Assembly: GCA_012934845.2 (NCBI GenBank)
Contig: WNNJ02003390.1
Span: 1-64,000, forward strand
Origin: Pomphorhynchus laevis
Taxonomy: Eukaryota; Acanthocephala; Palaeacanthocephala; Echinorhynchida; Pomphorhynchidae
Direction: 5' to 3'
Length of the DNA: 64,000 nt
A model generated the notes under the pieces. It was not told where the DNA came from. It ran no database searches and saw only the letters and a program-made list of their open reading frames with translations. Shown here piece after piece: positions 26,490 through 37,968 of this stretch; positions within the stretch are counted from its first letter, which is position 1, and each line of letters opens with the position of its first letter. A program made the translations under genes and the position numbers.

Positions 26490-29392
26490 TCAAGCAGATA
26501 AATTGTTTAAATGGGATCGGATTTGTCGTTTGAAGCACGGCAAGGAAGTTGATTGGCGAATATGAATTTGCAGATGGTTCCACGATAGAGGAGCAGCCAC
26601 AATGAAGGAGCGGAGTCCAAAGGAGGTAGAGTAGTTTGGGACATGTAAAAGAAGGGAATTACAGGAACGCAAGGAACGGTAAACAGGACGAGAATTATCA
26701 AGAAAACGAAGATTGAGAAATGAAGGGGTATGAAAAGTTACAAGGCGGAAAGCAACGATAAGAAGACGAATTTGAACACGACAATAAATTGTAGGCAAAT
26801 CGAGAGAAGCAAGAATGGTAGAATGTATGATCAAAACGACGAAGACGGAGGAGAATTCGGACGGCTGCGTTGACGATGCGTTGTTGGGGAAGAAGAGTGG
26901 ATTTAGGTGAGTTGGAAAATAGACTAAGACAATAATCGAGTCTAGAAAAAAGGAGAGAAGATATTAGAGTCATACATGAAGGGAAATCGATCAATCTACG
27001 AACTTGACAGAGGTTGCGGAATATCAAGGTAGATGAGCGTAATTTATCTCTAACGAAAGGTTTAAGTGAAAGTCGGTTGTCAAAATGGAAGCCTAGGAAA
27101 ACGAGATTATCAACGATAGGAATAATTGTAGAATTTAATGATACGGAGGGAGGTTCGAAGCCGAGGCGTCGAGGTAGGATCCACATAATTTTGGATTTAT
27201 CAGGATTCAGAGAAAGGCGAAGGGAAGAACGATGATTGGAAATTGAGACAAGACAGTCGGAAGCAGAAACACTAAGATCGTGAATACGATAAACAGGTGC
27301 ATGAGCATAGATGAGAATGTCATCAGCATATTGCATAACATGGAAGTTAAATTTATGAGAAATCGAAGACAAATCACCAAGAAGAAGAGAGAAAAGCATC
27401 GGGCCTAATACGGAGCCTTGTGGAACACCAGACGGAATGGACGAAGGATGGGAGAGAGAAGAGTTAGAATAGACGCGAAATGTACGGTTTGATAGATATG
27501 AAGAAAACCATGATACAGTGGGTAAAGAGAAGCCATAATCATGACGAAGGCGATGGAGAAGAATCGAGTGATCGACGATGTCAAAAGCAGACGATAGATC
27601 AAGAGAAACTATGACACTACATAATTTATGATCGCTCGATATGACTAGTCGTTATAAACTTTAAGACGCAATTTCGGTAGAGTAATTGTAGCGAAAAGCG
27701 GCTTGGAAGGGAGGAAATAAGTTAGAGGAAAAGATATATATATTAACTTGCTTAAGAACGAGACGCTTAAGGAGTTTAGAGAGAGTTGGGAGAAGTGAAA
27801 TAGGACGGTACGAAGATGGTAGTGAAGAGTCGAGAGATTGCTTTTTGATGAGAGGACGAACAGTGGCGCATTTCCAGATGGAAGGAAATGTACGGCTACG
27901 GATGGACGAGTTGAACAATGTGGTTAGGAATGGTAAGATAGAGGAGCAGATATTTTTAAGCAAGTGAGTGGGAATTGGGTCAGAAAGAGAGGTTTTATTA
28001 GGTAATGACAGCAGAAGCGAAGAAACTTCATCAGACGAAACGGGAAGGTGAAATAGTTCTGGGAGGGAAGTATTTAAAGAGAAGTGGGTACAAGGGGGCT
28101 ATGGGTAGTAGGGAAAGTAAATTAGATAGCTTAGTTTATAGATAAGAAGAAAATTCATCAGGATTTATATTACAAGGGGTAGATGATCGTGAAAGAATTG
28201 AGTTTAAGATTTTCCAATGATATTCAGAGTTGGAAGATGACTCGAGTTGATTTCGCCAAAAGAGAGTACGTTTAGTTCGTATAAGAATGAGATATGAACG
28301 GCGTTGAGAAAAGTAGGAATCACGAATATTTGGAGGGAGTGAGTTGGGTGAACGTTTAAGAAAGCGTTTATACATACGAAAAGAGTGACGAAGTCGACGC
28401 TTAGAAAGACTACAGTCTGAATCGAACCAGCGAGCATGGCGCAAGCGCTGGGAACGTCGAAGTCGACTAGGCAGAAGGTTATTGAGGATCGACGTAAGTT
28501 CAGAATCAAACAGAATACAGAGATCATCGGGAGAGAAATCGTCAAGAGGAAGTGAAAAGAGTGAAGAATTGATTAAGGCTGTGCAGAGAAGAGGGATATC
28601 GAGAAGCTTCCATGGTCGACTTGGTGTAGATAAAGGTAAAGGCGGAGAAGGAGGATGGGGACGAGTAAGAGTAAGAGTGACAAGGAAATGATCGGACAAA
28701 CCAGGATCAGTAATTGACAAGGAGGTATAGTCAATGGAGCAGTTAGGAACAGCAATGATGTCGAGAGCACCGCCGAGAATATGAGTTGGGCTTGTTGAAA
28801 GTAATTTATATTTAAAATCATAAAAAAGATCAGTTAAAGTGATAGAGTCAGAGTCAGACGGGCGATCAAGACGAATGTTAAAGTCACCGAGAACAAAATA
28901 AGGAGTATAAGACAATGAACAGTGAGACATTATATCTGCAAGGTCGTTAAAGAAGATACGTGTTGGGGCAACTGAACTTGGACGGTATACAATCACAAGT
29001 TCCAGATGGAAAGGCGTTGATAATCTGCATATGAGTAATTCAAACGAAGTGTAACGGATCTTAACGTTGATTTTACGTAAAGACATTGGGTGACGAGCAA
29101 TGGCAACAATACCGCCATGGTTAGAAGCAGTAGATGTATGATATGCAATTTGACGAGCTGATTCAACTAGATAACAACCAGAGCGACATAGACGACGAAT
29201 AACAAGATCGTCGGAGTCAGAGTGCCAGGATTCGGTAATGCAGAGAATATCGATAGATAATTGATCGAAGATATCGAGAAGCATATCAGCTTTATGAAGA
29301 ATGGAGCGAGTGTTGAATAGACTAAGACGAAAAGCATGCTTATGAGCGAGATTGACTAGCGAAGAAGACAAGGGGGAGAGATGGGACGCCAT
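26490..29392 (-). pseudogene. LINE B2 ORF2 (AP endonuclease, RT), several frame breaks
   Basis: The endonuclease half is open at 28136-29392: LFNTRSILHKADM, ITESWHSDSDDLVI, HGGIVAIARHPMSLRK, GDFNIRLDRPSD, LSDHFLVTL. RT pieces lie at 27661-27963 (SSYRPISLLPTLSKLLKRL), 27405-27602, 26698-27399 (MQYADDILIYAHAPVY; KIMWILPRR) and 26490-26834 (end, RQIRSHLNNLSA). Comparison with LINE A shows the catalytic YADD is kept while the frame is lost near motif 0/A and elsewhere. Confidence 0.88.
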
Positions 29393-29898
29393 CGAATTTT
29401 TGGCCTTGTGTGTACAACGTGAAAATTTCCGTTGGTTTGACGTATAGATAAAGATGACTCGCCGTTTGTTTCACGTCGATGTTTCTCAATGCGAGCTAAA
29501 TTGAGCTGGGCAATATCAGAAGGGGAGCGGTCAGGAAAGATACGGCAAGTAGATGGAGTGGTAAGAAGTTTAAAGCGTTGGGAGAGTACAGAAGAGGCAT
29601 GTGAACTATGTCGGAAAACGATTTTTAAGAGTGGAGGACTTAGATGATTGGATTTAGTGGATTTGTTTTAACGAATAAAGGATACAGGATCGATATTATT
29701 GAAGAGTGATGGGTTATCATCAGGAAGAATGGTTGCTAGGATAGACCTGAAAGCATATACATCATCATCGAGGCGAGATTGTGGAGAAGCAGATTCGGAA
29801 AGTTTTAAGTTTGATATGATTATACAGCGATCGCACGAAGGAAAACGATTTCGTGGAAGTGGTGGACGGACAGAGCTGCTAGGAGTCGAGGCAGATGA

Positions 29899-30681
29899 TC
29901 AGATATAAGTATAAATGACAGGGGTGCTTGATAGAGAATTAATATTGGTTGGAGCAAGTGTGACAGGAGCGGGGTATTGAATCGATTGATCAGAGATGTG
30001 ACTGGAGATGATTTTTAATGAAGGATGTAAATTATTTGGAAGTGTTACGTGGGAGGTAGAGTAAGGAGAATTAAGATAGGTTGGGGCATGAGTGACAGGA
30101 ATGAAGTGTTGAATTAGTTGATCGGAAATGTTGCTGGAAATGATTTTGATGGAAGGATGTAAATTATTGAGAAGTGATACGGGGGAGGTCGAGTAAGAAG
30201 TACGTGAAGGGAATAAAGAAGTTTGAGATTTATTTAGATTGGGGGAGGAATAGGAAAGAGGAGGTACGAGATGAAAAGCTTTACCGTTAGCATTGTTAGA
30301 ATGATAAAGATTAATGGAAGTTTTGTACGTAGTTGAACGAGGAGTGTGTGAGAGAGTAGGTTCAATAATGGGATTATAAGATGCGAAGTCATGTGTTGAT
30401 GCGAGGGAAACATCTAAAACAGCATTGGTCTGAGTGGTCGTGTGTGATACAGGAGTAGAGGAGCAGGATAACTGTAGTAGTCGTACTGATGTACAAAAAC
30501 CGCAAGTGAAATGTTTACGTTTATACACCAAGTGGTCGGATATTTTAACACGAACAAGTGCCCATACATCGCAATCTTTGGAATCGCATCCAACTTCAAA
30601 GCTGGTATAACCATCATTGCATTCCGATGTGGAAGATTCTTGATCAGGAACAGGGATCTGAGATCGCGCTTTTTTATGCAT
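29899..30681 (-). CDS. LINE B2 ORF1 N-terminal part with PHD-like finger (260 aa)
   Basis: Basic start MHKKARSQ, then a Cys/His cluster GCDSKDCDVWALVRVKI ... HFTCGFCTSVRLL analogous to the PHD-like finger of LINE A ORF1. The rest is Ser/Thr/Pro-rich. It contains a 44-residue internal duplication centred on NNLHPSIKIISSNISDQ and NNLHPSLKIISSHISDQ (about 29938-30190). Coding continues in broken form down to 29400. Confidence 0.8.
   Translation of the reverse strand: MHKKARSQIPVPDQESSTSECNDGYTSFEVGCDSKDCDVWALVRVKISDHLVYKRKHFTCGFCTSVRLLQLSCSSTPVSHTTTQTNAVLDVSLASTHDFASYNPIIEPTLSHTPRSTTYKTSINLYHSNNANGKAFHLVPPLSYSSPNLNKSQTSLFPSRTSYSTSPVSLLNNLHPSIKIISSNISDQLIQHFIPVTHAPTYLNSPYSTSHVTLPNNLHPSLKIISSHISDQSIQYPAPVTLAPTNINSLSSTPVIYTYI
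29938..30190 (-). repeat. 132-bp tandem duplication inside B2 ORF1
   Basis: The words ggatgtaaattatt, gaaatg/gagatgattttna and aattaagataggttgg recur at 132-bp spacing, a multiple of three, so the duplication keeps frame. LINE A ORF1 has only one copy of the LLNNLHPSIKI motif. Confidence 0.78.
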
Positions 30682-30728
30682 GACCTTTTATCGATAGATT
30701 GAGCTCAATCCGCGAGCGTAGTGAGCGG

Positions 30729-30985
30729 AACTGAGAGGAATAATCTGGAACTGGCAGGAATAATCTGGAACTGACAGGAATAATCTGGAACTGACAGGAA
30801 TAATCTGGAACTGACAGGAATAATCCGGAATTGATAGGAATAATCTGGAATTGACAGGAATAATCTGGAACTAATAGGAATAATCTGGAACTGACAGGAA
30901 TAATCTGGAACTGACAGGAATAATCTGGAACTGACAGGAATAATCTGGAACTGACAGGAATAATCTGGAACTGACAGGAATAATT
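30729..30985. repeat. 20-bp minisatellite in the LINE B2 leader, about 13 units
   Basis: Consensus aataatctggaactgacagg, nearly identical between units, with occasional g/a variants. It sits directly 5' of ORF1, after the imperfect inverted repeat tccgcgagcg/tgagcgga (30709-30729). Tandem monomers in LINE 5' leaders can act as promoters in other LINEs, and that role here is inference. Confidence 0.93.
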
Positions 30986-31061
30986 GTAAGTAGTTGTTAG
31001 TTAGCAGCTAAGAATTTCAATCGACATAGCACGATGGAAACCCATCTATCCCGTTAACCAT

Positions 31062-33843
31062 TCACCATAATGCAATAAGATCAAGGCAATATATCCTTTG
31101 ACCCAAAGATAGTATCTTTAGAAATTCAAGCCGCTCACGATATGAATATGATCCATCCATACACATTCGAGAACATCTACGAAGGATTGACTTTAGTCTA
31201 TTGAACTCTTTCTTAATGTATGGAAAAACTGCTTGCACGCAGTACTCTATATGCGGGCGAACAAGAGCGCAGTAAAGCCGTTTGAAAACATATGGATTAA
31301 TACTATTAAATGCATTTTTGACGCAGTACATAGCTCGCAAAGCCTTGCTATAGGTAAACTCTGTATTTGACCGAGATTTCAATGTCCTATGCACTATGAC
31401 ACCCGGATCCCTATACTCCATGACGACATTAAGAATTGAAGTTCCTAGGCGAAAATGACGGTTATCGCAACGCCTTCCTAATTTCATGTGGCCGCATTTG
31501 TCAACATCGATCTTCATACCAGTAGCCTCACTCAATCGGTATATTTCATTAACGTCTTCCTGCAGGGAAATGCCAAGCGGATCAATATCATCTACAGACC
31601 ATAGTTTGAGGTCGTTTGCAAAAGCATGACAGGGACTCTGAATCCGCAGCAACAAATCGTTAAGGAACATAATAAACAGCAGAGGTCCTAGTACGGTACC
31701 TTGCAGAACACCACAGTAAACGCGTCTGGTAGTGGAAAGATGGGTTCCAACTCTTACTCTAAAGAATCGATTACGTAGAAAATCTTGAACCCATTTACAC
31801 AACATTACAGAAATGCCGTAGTTAAATAGTAATGCTACCAAGCTCTCATGCGGTACCCGATCGAATGCTCTTGAAAAGTCAATGAATACCACATTGATTG
31901 ATTGGCCGCGACTGACCGCCTCAACCTACATTTCGAGTGAAGTCAATAAGTTTGTTAAGCAGGAACGACCAGGGAGGAAACCGTGCTGAGAAGACGACAT
32001 TATTCCGAGTTCCCTCAAGTGATGCCTGATCCGGGTGGAAAATCAACTTTTCAAGCACTTTGCATAGAGAACTAGTCAGGCTGATTGGTCTATAGTCAGT
32101 ACAAGCCGTTGCAATGGTTTTCTTTGGGATCGGAACTACGATGGCAGTTTTCCAGACTTCAGGAACACATCCACTGGTCAAACTGTTTTAAAAAATAGCA
32201 AGAAGGGAAGGAGCCAAATATCTAGATAAATTCTTCAAGAGAAACGGAGAAATGTCATCAGGGCCAGTAGAGCTAAATGGGTCAAGCTGATCAAGCTGAC
32301 TTACAATCTCACTAATCGTTACTGGAAGAAAACGCGAAGATTGCTTTAATGCTACACCATGCGAAGTGATAGAAGCTCTTTGTGAATTATTTGTCGGTAT
32401 CGAAAAAGACGTAGCAAGGCATCTTACAATACCACTCTGAGAAGTTATCATACATCCCTCCGCATTAGGGACATACTTGATTTCTGTATTAAGGGTTCTG
32501 TTGCGACGAACATAGGCCCAGAATAGTTTTGGATTTCGTGTTACATTATTAGCGATAGACGATTCGAATGCACATCGTTTTGTTGCTTTCACTCTAGTAC
32601 AAAGATTTCGAACATATTTATATCTGGCAGAGAAACCAGAGTCAGAACGCTGAAGCTTCCATAAACAATTTCTTGAACTTATTAGTTGTCTGACGTTGGA
32701 ATCTATCCATGCAGGTGACTTAGCAGCATAAGAGGATTCGCGCATAGGGGCAAGAATATCAGATAATTTATGTAGGTAATCAGTGATCATATTCAATGAT
32801 AGCTTGTCCGTGTTCATAAAAGTACACGAGAATTGGTTGTAAACTCTCAAAACATCGTCTCTTCTCACTTTCGACCAATGACGTTTGTAAGTTTTTGAAC
32901 AAGGTGGACAGAATCTGGAATAAGGGACAGCCGTCAATGAGAGCAAGCAGTGGTCACTGCTTCCTAAAGGAGGCAGATAATCAACTTTGATTATGTCTCC
33001 TACATATCTGGAAAACACCAGATCAAGTACCGAATCCGATCTTGAAGTTAAGCAAGTTGGTTCTTGTACATGCTGAATCAGCATGAGTTCCTCAGCAAGG
33101 AACTCAGATATTTCCCTTTCCGTGGAACTACCATCAGAAAAGACATAGTCTGACCATCTAGATCGTGGAAGATTAAAATCGCCCAAAAGAATAAAGTGAG
33201 GGGAGGAACATACCGATTGTAAAATAAGTTTTAGTTGATCAGTGTCTGCAATTACTGACGGAGATCGATACACGACGCAGAAATTCATACTGGTAGCTGA
33301 GTGATCGATACGAAAGCATAGAGTCTCAAACGACCAAAAAGGGTTACAAACATTCAACATCTCAGATACGAGGAAATTTTCTCTGACATATGCGGCGACA
33401 CCGCCACCTCGCCTACCTGATATCCTGTCGCTTCGTAGAAGGCAAAATCCAGGAATGTTCACATTGGTATCGACAATATACTGATGCAACCAGGATTCAG
33501 CAACGCAGAAAATGTCATACGAATGAGAAAGCATGTGATACTTCAACTCCACTATTTGAGCAGGCAAACTACGAAGATTAGAATACCCAATCGATAAATA
33601 GCGTGTGGGTTGTGGTAAGGGATTACTAGGAACGGTGAATAATTTGTTGAATGAAACTAAGTGTCCCAGATCAGAATTGAAACTAACGCTATTGAAGAGT
33701 TGCGATGAATGACTGTTGAAACTACCTTTTCCAGACGAACTAGCAAAATTCAAACTGGATACTGCTAAGTGATGCTGTTGATCGTTATGGGAGTGCAACG
33801 AACTACTGGGTGCCACCTGACAACCTAAAAATTTCGTATGCAT
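31062..33843 (-). pseudogene. LINE D ORF2: AP endonuclease and RT with mutated active site
   Basis: The first 551 codons (32188-33843) hold a whole endonuclease: GYSNLRSLPAQIVEL, VAESWLHQYIV, RRGGGVAAYV, LLGDFNLPRSRW, LGSSDHCLLSL. A TAA at 32188 interrupts the frame, which continues as NSLTSGCVPEVWKTAIVV to 31921. A frameshift near 31900 leads to FIDFSRAFDRVPHESL, CGVLQGTVLGPLLF and AFANDLKLW. The RT catalytic box reads FAND where C has FADD, so the first catalytic Asp is lost. Confidence 0.87.
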
Positions 33844-33899
33844 AAGTTCGTTTCACCTTCAAATATCAGTTTTCGTAATTATGTTTTTGCTTCTTTCAA

Positions 33900-34850
33900 T
33901 TGTAAACGATCTTCGAGACTCAGATCCTTAAGAATACGATGTGGATAATCTTTAAGTCGAAAACCACGTTTGAGCAAAAGGTCTGCATGTTTTGCGGAAG
34001 ATAATACAACTTTCAACAATCTTGGTTTCTCTACCACCTTTTTTGAAGTCGAAACAACTTTGTAACCTTCAGAGTAGAAGCTAGCTTCTCATCACCTTCT
34101 AAGAGTAACTGACAGAACACAGTACGGAGGCTGGACACATCGTCATTCATACGTGTTTGTAAGTTATTGGCCTTTGATTCAGCGATACCACTAAATGGGA
34201 CATTGCAAGGCCTATCTGGATGCGAACGGTAGTTTGTGGAAAGATCGTTGTCAGAAGAAATGATCTGACCATTGGAAGGTAAATAATTTCCTGATTTACT
34301 CTTATTTTTGTCCTTCTGTTTTCCATCGATGGCCCCACTCGAATCGCTACCTCTGATTTCACCCAATTGATGGTATGTCGATCCAGCGTTTCGTGTAGTT
34401 TGCAATAGGGGTTGCGCCATACCTTTCCTTTGTTTACAGCTGGTGTAGATGTTCAACATGAATGACCGATTTTTCTTTGTCTTGAAAGGATGACAGCATT
34501 TGAAGTTCGACATTTGAAGTATTATCGTGCTGATGCGTAGATGACAGTAAAAGTAATTCAATCCGCGGTTCACATAGGTCAGGAGTTTAACTGTCATCTA
34601 ATGGTAAATTAACGACAGAATATACGGTACAGGTGTTTATCGAAGTTTGATGGTCCGTACGGTCTTGAAAGACATGAACGTCATTTAAGTTGAGAGGTAA
34701 CGATATATCACAACAACTCACATCACAATCAATATCTTCCACTAGTTTCATTTGGAGAGCCGAAATCATTGTAGAAGAACAAAAGCCACAATAAAAGTCC
34801 TCGCTCTTAAATGACGACTCGGTATTTAAAGGAATGTCGACAATAGATCA
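33900..34850 (-). pseudogene. LINE D ORF1 with Cys-rich finger
   Basis: The minus strand reads SSFKSEDFYCGFCSSTMIS (PHD-like finger end), then KLVEDIDCDVSCCDIS, an open piece of 188 codons at 34031-34597 (FRLQKRW end), and after a frame change EKPRLLKVVLSSAKHADLL and ILKDLSLEDRLQLKEAKT up to about 33900. The C-terminal module resembles the nucleic-acid-binding end of CR1 ORF1s. The segment from about 33955 is duplicated in inverted orientation at 40376-41260. Confidence 0.8.
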
Positions 34851-35215
34851 CACTTCATTATTATAATAAGATACTATATAATCAAATTTAATCAGAGGAA
34901 ATACGTTCTTTAAACGGATTTGGCCCCGCTGCTATGTTGGGTAGAAAAGTAAAGAGCCGAAACCTGAAAGCATAGCAGTTCCTCCTGATGACCTCTAATT
35001 CTTATTCTGATACAACGTCTGTTATTTATTAGTCAATTCATAAAAATGACGTTTATTTTAAATTTCAATTTTTTTAACTTGATTTAAATTATAGAAAATC
35101 TTATAACAATTATTAATTTTATTATTTAATTATTAAATTTTGATTTAGCATTATTATATTTTGTTTGTTTTATAATTATATTAAATACGTAGATTCAGTT
35201 AGCTGATTTGATTTA
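33955..35215 (-). repeat. Inverted duplication, arm 1
   Basis: The arm contains part of LINE D ORF1 plus a Naiad terminal repeat, joined at about 34860. The reverse complement matches 40012-41260. The two ORF pieces (188 and 60 codons) are identical in protein, and so is an overlapping frame, so DNA is essentially identical there. The terminal-repeat part shows scattered differences. The spacer of 4.8 kb holds the tRNA gene and element H. Confidence 0.9.
34860..35215 (-). repeat. Solo Naiad terminal repeat with hairpin
   Basis: Minus-oriented copy including gctgctatgttgggtaga, gccgaaacctgaaagc, catagcagttcctcctgatg and the attcagttagctgattt end. It joins LINE D ORF1 at its right-hand end as read on the minus strand. 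Confidence 0.85.
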
Positions 35216-35460
35216 AAGAACAGTGAAATGGTTGTAAACGCTAAAAACGATGTCGTTGTCACAAATTTCTTAGTAACCGATCCAACTTGATAAATTTCGA
35301 TTGCAAAAGAGGAACATACAATTAAAAACAATTATTACAATCATATAAAGCAAATATAAAATTAAAAATAAATTATTAAAGTAAAAATAAGTATTATTTC
35401 TTATTAGATGTGAAATTAAATATATTAATATCAATAATAAACTATAGTGCTGAAAATATC
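35216..35460. other. AT-rich spacer 5' of the tRNA gene
   Basis: No open frame or repeat is recognised. It is possibly host DNA, as it flanks a real tRNA gene. Confidence 0.4.
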
Positions 35461-35548
35461 GGCTCCGTAGCTCAGTTGGTTAGAGCATCGTACTTATAAG
35501 CAGTGCGAAGTAATGCGGAAGTCGCGGGTTCGAGCCCCGCCGGAGCCA
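35461..35548 (+). tRNA. tRNA-Ile (anticodon UAU) with a 14-nt intron
   Basis: Acceptor GGCTCCG (35461-35467) pairs with CGGAGCC (35541-35547), discriminator A at 35548. The D arm is GCTC-AGTTGGTTA-GAGC. The anticodon stem TCGTA/TGCGG (two G-U pairs) carries CT-TAT-A, anticodon at 35495-35497. The T arm is GCGGG-TTCGAGC-CCCGC. The 14 bases at 35499-35512 fall between positions 37 and 38, the canonical place for a nuclear tRNA intron, as in other animal tRNA-Ile(UAU) genes. A and B boxes are intact. CCA is not encoded, as expected in eukaryotes. A T-run (ctttttac) at 35551 serves as the Pol III terminator. Confidence 0.95.
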
Positions 35549-35556
35549 ACTTTTTA
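35549..35556 (+). terminator. Pol III terminator of tRNA-Ile
   Basis: A run of five T directly after the tRNA 3' end. Confidence 0.7.
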
Positions 35557-35761
35557 CAAACTAAAATTAAGCTTTAAATTTTCACTTTGTATTTTAATCT
35601 TAATTTACAACTAATCTGAACTGATTTACACTTCAAAAAATATTCACAGCTTCAGCATACAATATTAATATACACAATTACAGTATTACAGATCTACAGT
35701 ATTACAGCAAAGGAATTTAATTCGCTGTTTTAGCTAATTACACTAATTACAAAAAAAACCT

Positions 35762-36570
35762 ACAACGATCCACGCTCAACTCGCGTATCTCTTGAAATGC
35801 GAGAGAATTCCGAATCTCGCTCGCGGGATACAAGAGAATGACGTCCCCAGTCCGGTCAGGAAAACAAATTATGAATCATCCAGACTAATTCGAGGTGAGA
35901 TCGTGTCGGAAAAAGGACAATGCAGCATTTGTCGTCGATTATTTTGCTTAACTTTTACCGGTCGAATACGCAGGCATGGCCCATCTCCCGGCTGTCCGGT
36001 GCTAGTCAAACGTCTACTTCTATAAATAGTTCGGCATCATTCGATACTCAGGCTGACAATACCTTTTCGGGAGAGCATTGGGATATCGCATTTATCGAGA
36101 TGTTACCAGTTCGGTTGGTTCGACGAATACCCAAATATGCCAGACCCCAGGTAGCTACAACTCTTTCAATCATTTTGGCTGACATTGCGAGGGACCACCA
36201 GAAGGAAGATGCGTGGATTAAATTGTCGATGTTCGCAAGAATGGTTATCCGCGTGCCTGTAAGGACTGAGGAAAATGGCAATCGCAGTTTGTCTCGGAAG
36301 ATAAAGGAGGCATGTCTCAAATTTTTTGATATGACATCCAGGTCAGTTGATGATGTTGTGGAGCGAATGTGGGGGATACCCGGCAACCGAACTAAAGTAG
36401 ATGATCGCGAGGCCAATAGAAATCTTTATCGCAGAGTTTCAGAAAGACTGGAAGACGTTGATGTTCGCGGCGCAATCAGATTAGTGAGCAGCGACGACGG
36501 AATAGTGCAATTCGACGATCGAGTTTTGTCAGAACTAAGGTCCAAACACCCCCACGAACTAACCAATTAG
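35762..36570 (+). pseudogene. Element H N-terminal region
   Basis: The frame open at about 35762-36025 carries a finger-like GQCSICRRLFC ... GRIRRHGPSPGC. The next frame (35920-36570) reads VRRIPKYARPQVATTLSII, DAWIKLSMFARMVIRVP and DVRGAIRLVSSDDGIVQFD followed by LRSKHPHEL. This succession is typical of a widespread invertebrate RT family. No in-frame ATG precedes the finger in the first frame, so the true start is unknown. Confidence 0.75.
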
Positions 36571-36573
36571 GTG

Positions 36574-37453
36574 GGACACATACGCAAGTTCAAATTCACA
36601 GTGCACCGCCTTATGCCTTCCCTGTTGTCTCTGCTGACATCGTGAAGTCTGCTCTCCGCCCATTCCCCAATTCTTCTTCAAGTGGATTAGATGGACTCAG
36701 TCTACTACATCTAAAAGACCTGACTGGTCCCTCGTGCGGCCTTCCAGTGGGTTCGCCCTAGTGCATTCCATGGCTGAATTCATCACCGTCATCCTAAAAG
36801 TTTGTGTATCGGATTCAATAAGGAAATTTTTCTGCGATGCTAAACTACTGGCATTACAGAAGCCTAATGGCGTTATCCGTCCGATTGCCGTGGGCTGTAT
36901 GCTGCGTCGATTGGCATCAAAGATTGTTGCACGTTGGGCATCCAACGACATTCTGGATAAGTTCGTACCTCGACAATTTGGCGTTGGAATGCCACGAGGA
37001 GTTGAAGCTGTGACTCACGCGTCCAGACATTTTGTCGCGAACGCCTTAGTCCCTGGAGTAGCGCTCGCCAAGCTCGATTTTCATAACGCTTTCAACACTG
37101 TCAACCGCGACCACATGATTGACACGGTTCGAAGGAAGCTACTAGCATACCTACCTTTCGTTAACATGTGCTATGGTGAGGAGAGTCATCTCATTGCGGA
37201 CACCTCAATAATTCCATCCACCGAAGGTGTACAACAAGGAAACACACTCGGTCCTCTGATTTTCTCGCTTACTGTAAATGAAGTTGTCAAACTCTGCCAG
37301 TCACCTTTTTGTGCATGGTATCTCGACGACTGTATTTTGGGAGGTGACTTGGATACGATTTACTCTGATGTAGTTAAAATAATCGATCAGGGTTCAAGAA
37401 TTAGACTGACATTAAATCCTCAAAAGTCAGAGTTAATAACCCGAGATCCTTAA
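36574..37453 (+). pseudogene. Element H reverse transcriptase
   Basis: The first part (SSSSGLDGLSLLHLKDLTG) lies near 36670-36725, after which a frame change leads to the long piece 36734-37453. RT boxes are LLALQKPNGVIRPIAVGC, LAKLDFHNAFNTVNR, TEGVQQGNTLGPLIFS and AWYLDDCILGG. The YLDD box keeps both Asp residues. A stop at 37451 is followed by continuing homology in another frame. Confidence 0.85.
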
Positions 37454-37968
37454 GATCAAATTCGTCTGATGGAATTGATTCCTGAATGCATTCTCACCAG
37501 TTCCAACAACGCTTTTATCTTGGGTACTCCTGTAGGAAACGAGTTTGGCGCTCGATGAAACCGTGAATCAATGTGTATCGCTTCTCCAGTACACTGTCAA
37601 ACGAATGGCCGATTTATCCAGACAGGATGCGCTGTTTCTATTGCGATGTAGCTTCAGCATACCAAAGATTTCTCATCTGCTACGATGTTCCTATTCTTTT
37701 CATGTTCATCTTTTAAGAATTATGACGAAGTCCTAAAGTCCGCTCTTGCCAACAACTTGAATTTATATCTGGATGATAATGCTTGGCGTCAAGCAACTTT
37801 GCCGGTTGACTTGGGTGGCTTAGGTTTATATCGCAGTGAAGTTATATCCTTGCCGGCATATTTATCTTCAACCGCAGGTACTTTAATTCTCGTAAAGGCA
37901 TTGGCCGGACCAAACCTTGGAGCAACCAGCGGAGTGAATGGCTCGGATTTTCAACACGGTGTGCGCGG

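Larger units (their letters stand above)
26405..30990 (-). mobile_element. LINE B2, full-length but broken CR1/L2-group element
   Basis: The minus-strand order is minisatellite leader (30985-30729), ORF1 (from 30681), ORF2 (from 29392), short 3' UTR with the family stem-loop (about 26470-26420) and A/T tail. It has the same plan as LINE A, including an ORF2 ATG located at the end of ORF1 (ATGGCGTCCC just after ccaaaaattcg). Both ORFs carry several breaks. Its 5' end abuts the 3'-incomplete LINE D. Confidence 0.9.
31010..34850 (-). mobile_element. LINE D, CR1-like copy lacking its 3' end
   Basis: ORF1 (34850 to about 33900) and ORF2 (33843 to 31062) lie in order on the minus strand. The 3' end stops soon after the region equivalent to LINE C VLDLFAMW, where the B2 leader begins, so roughly the last 100 codons and the 3' UTR are missing. 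The 5' end is joined to a Naiad terminal repeat at about 34860. Confidence 0.85.

Noticed and set aside
30729-30985. CRISPR-like array
   Set aside because: The units are contiguous 20-bp monomers with no unique spacers, in a eukaryotic LINE leader.
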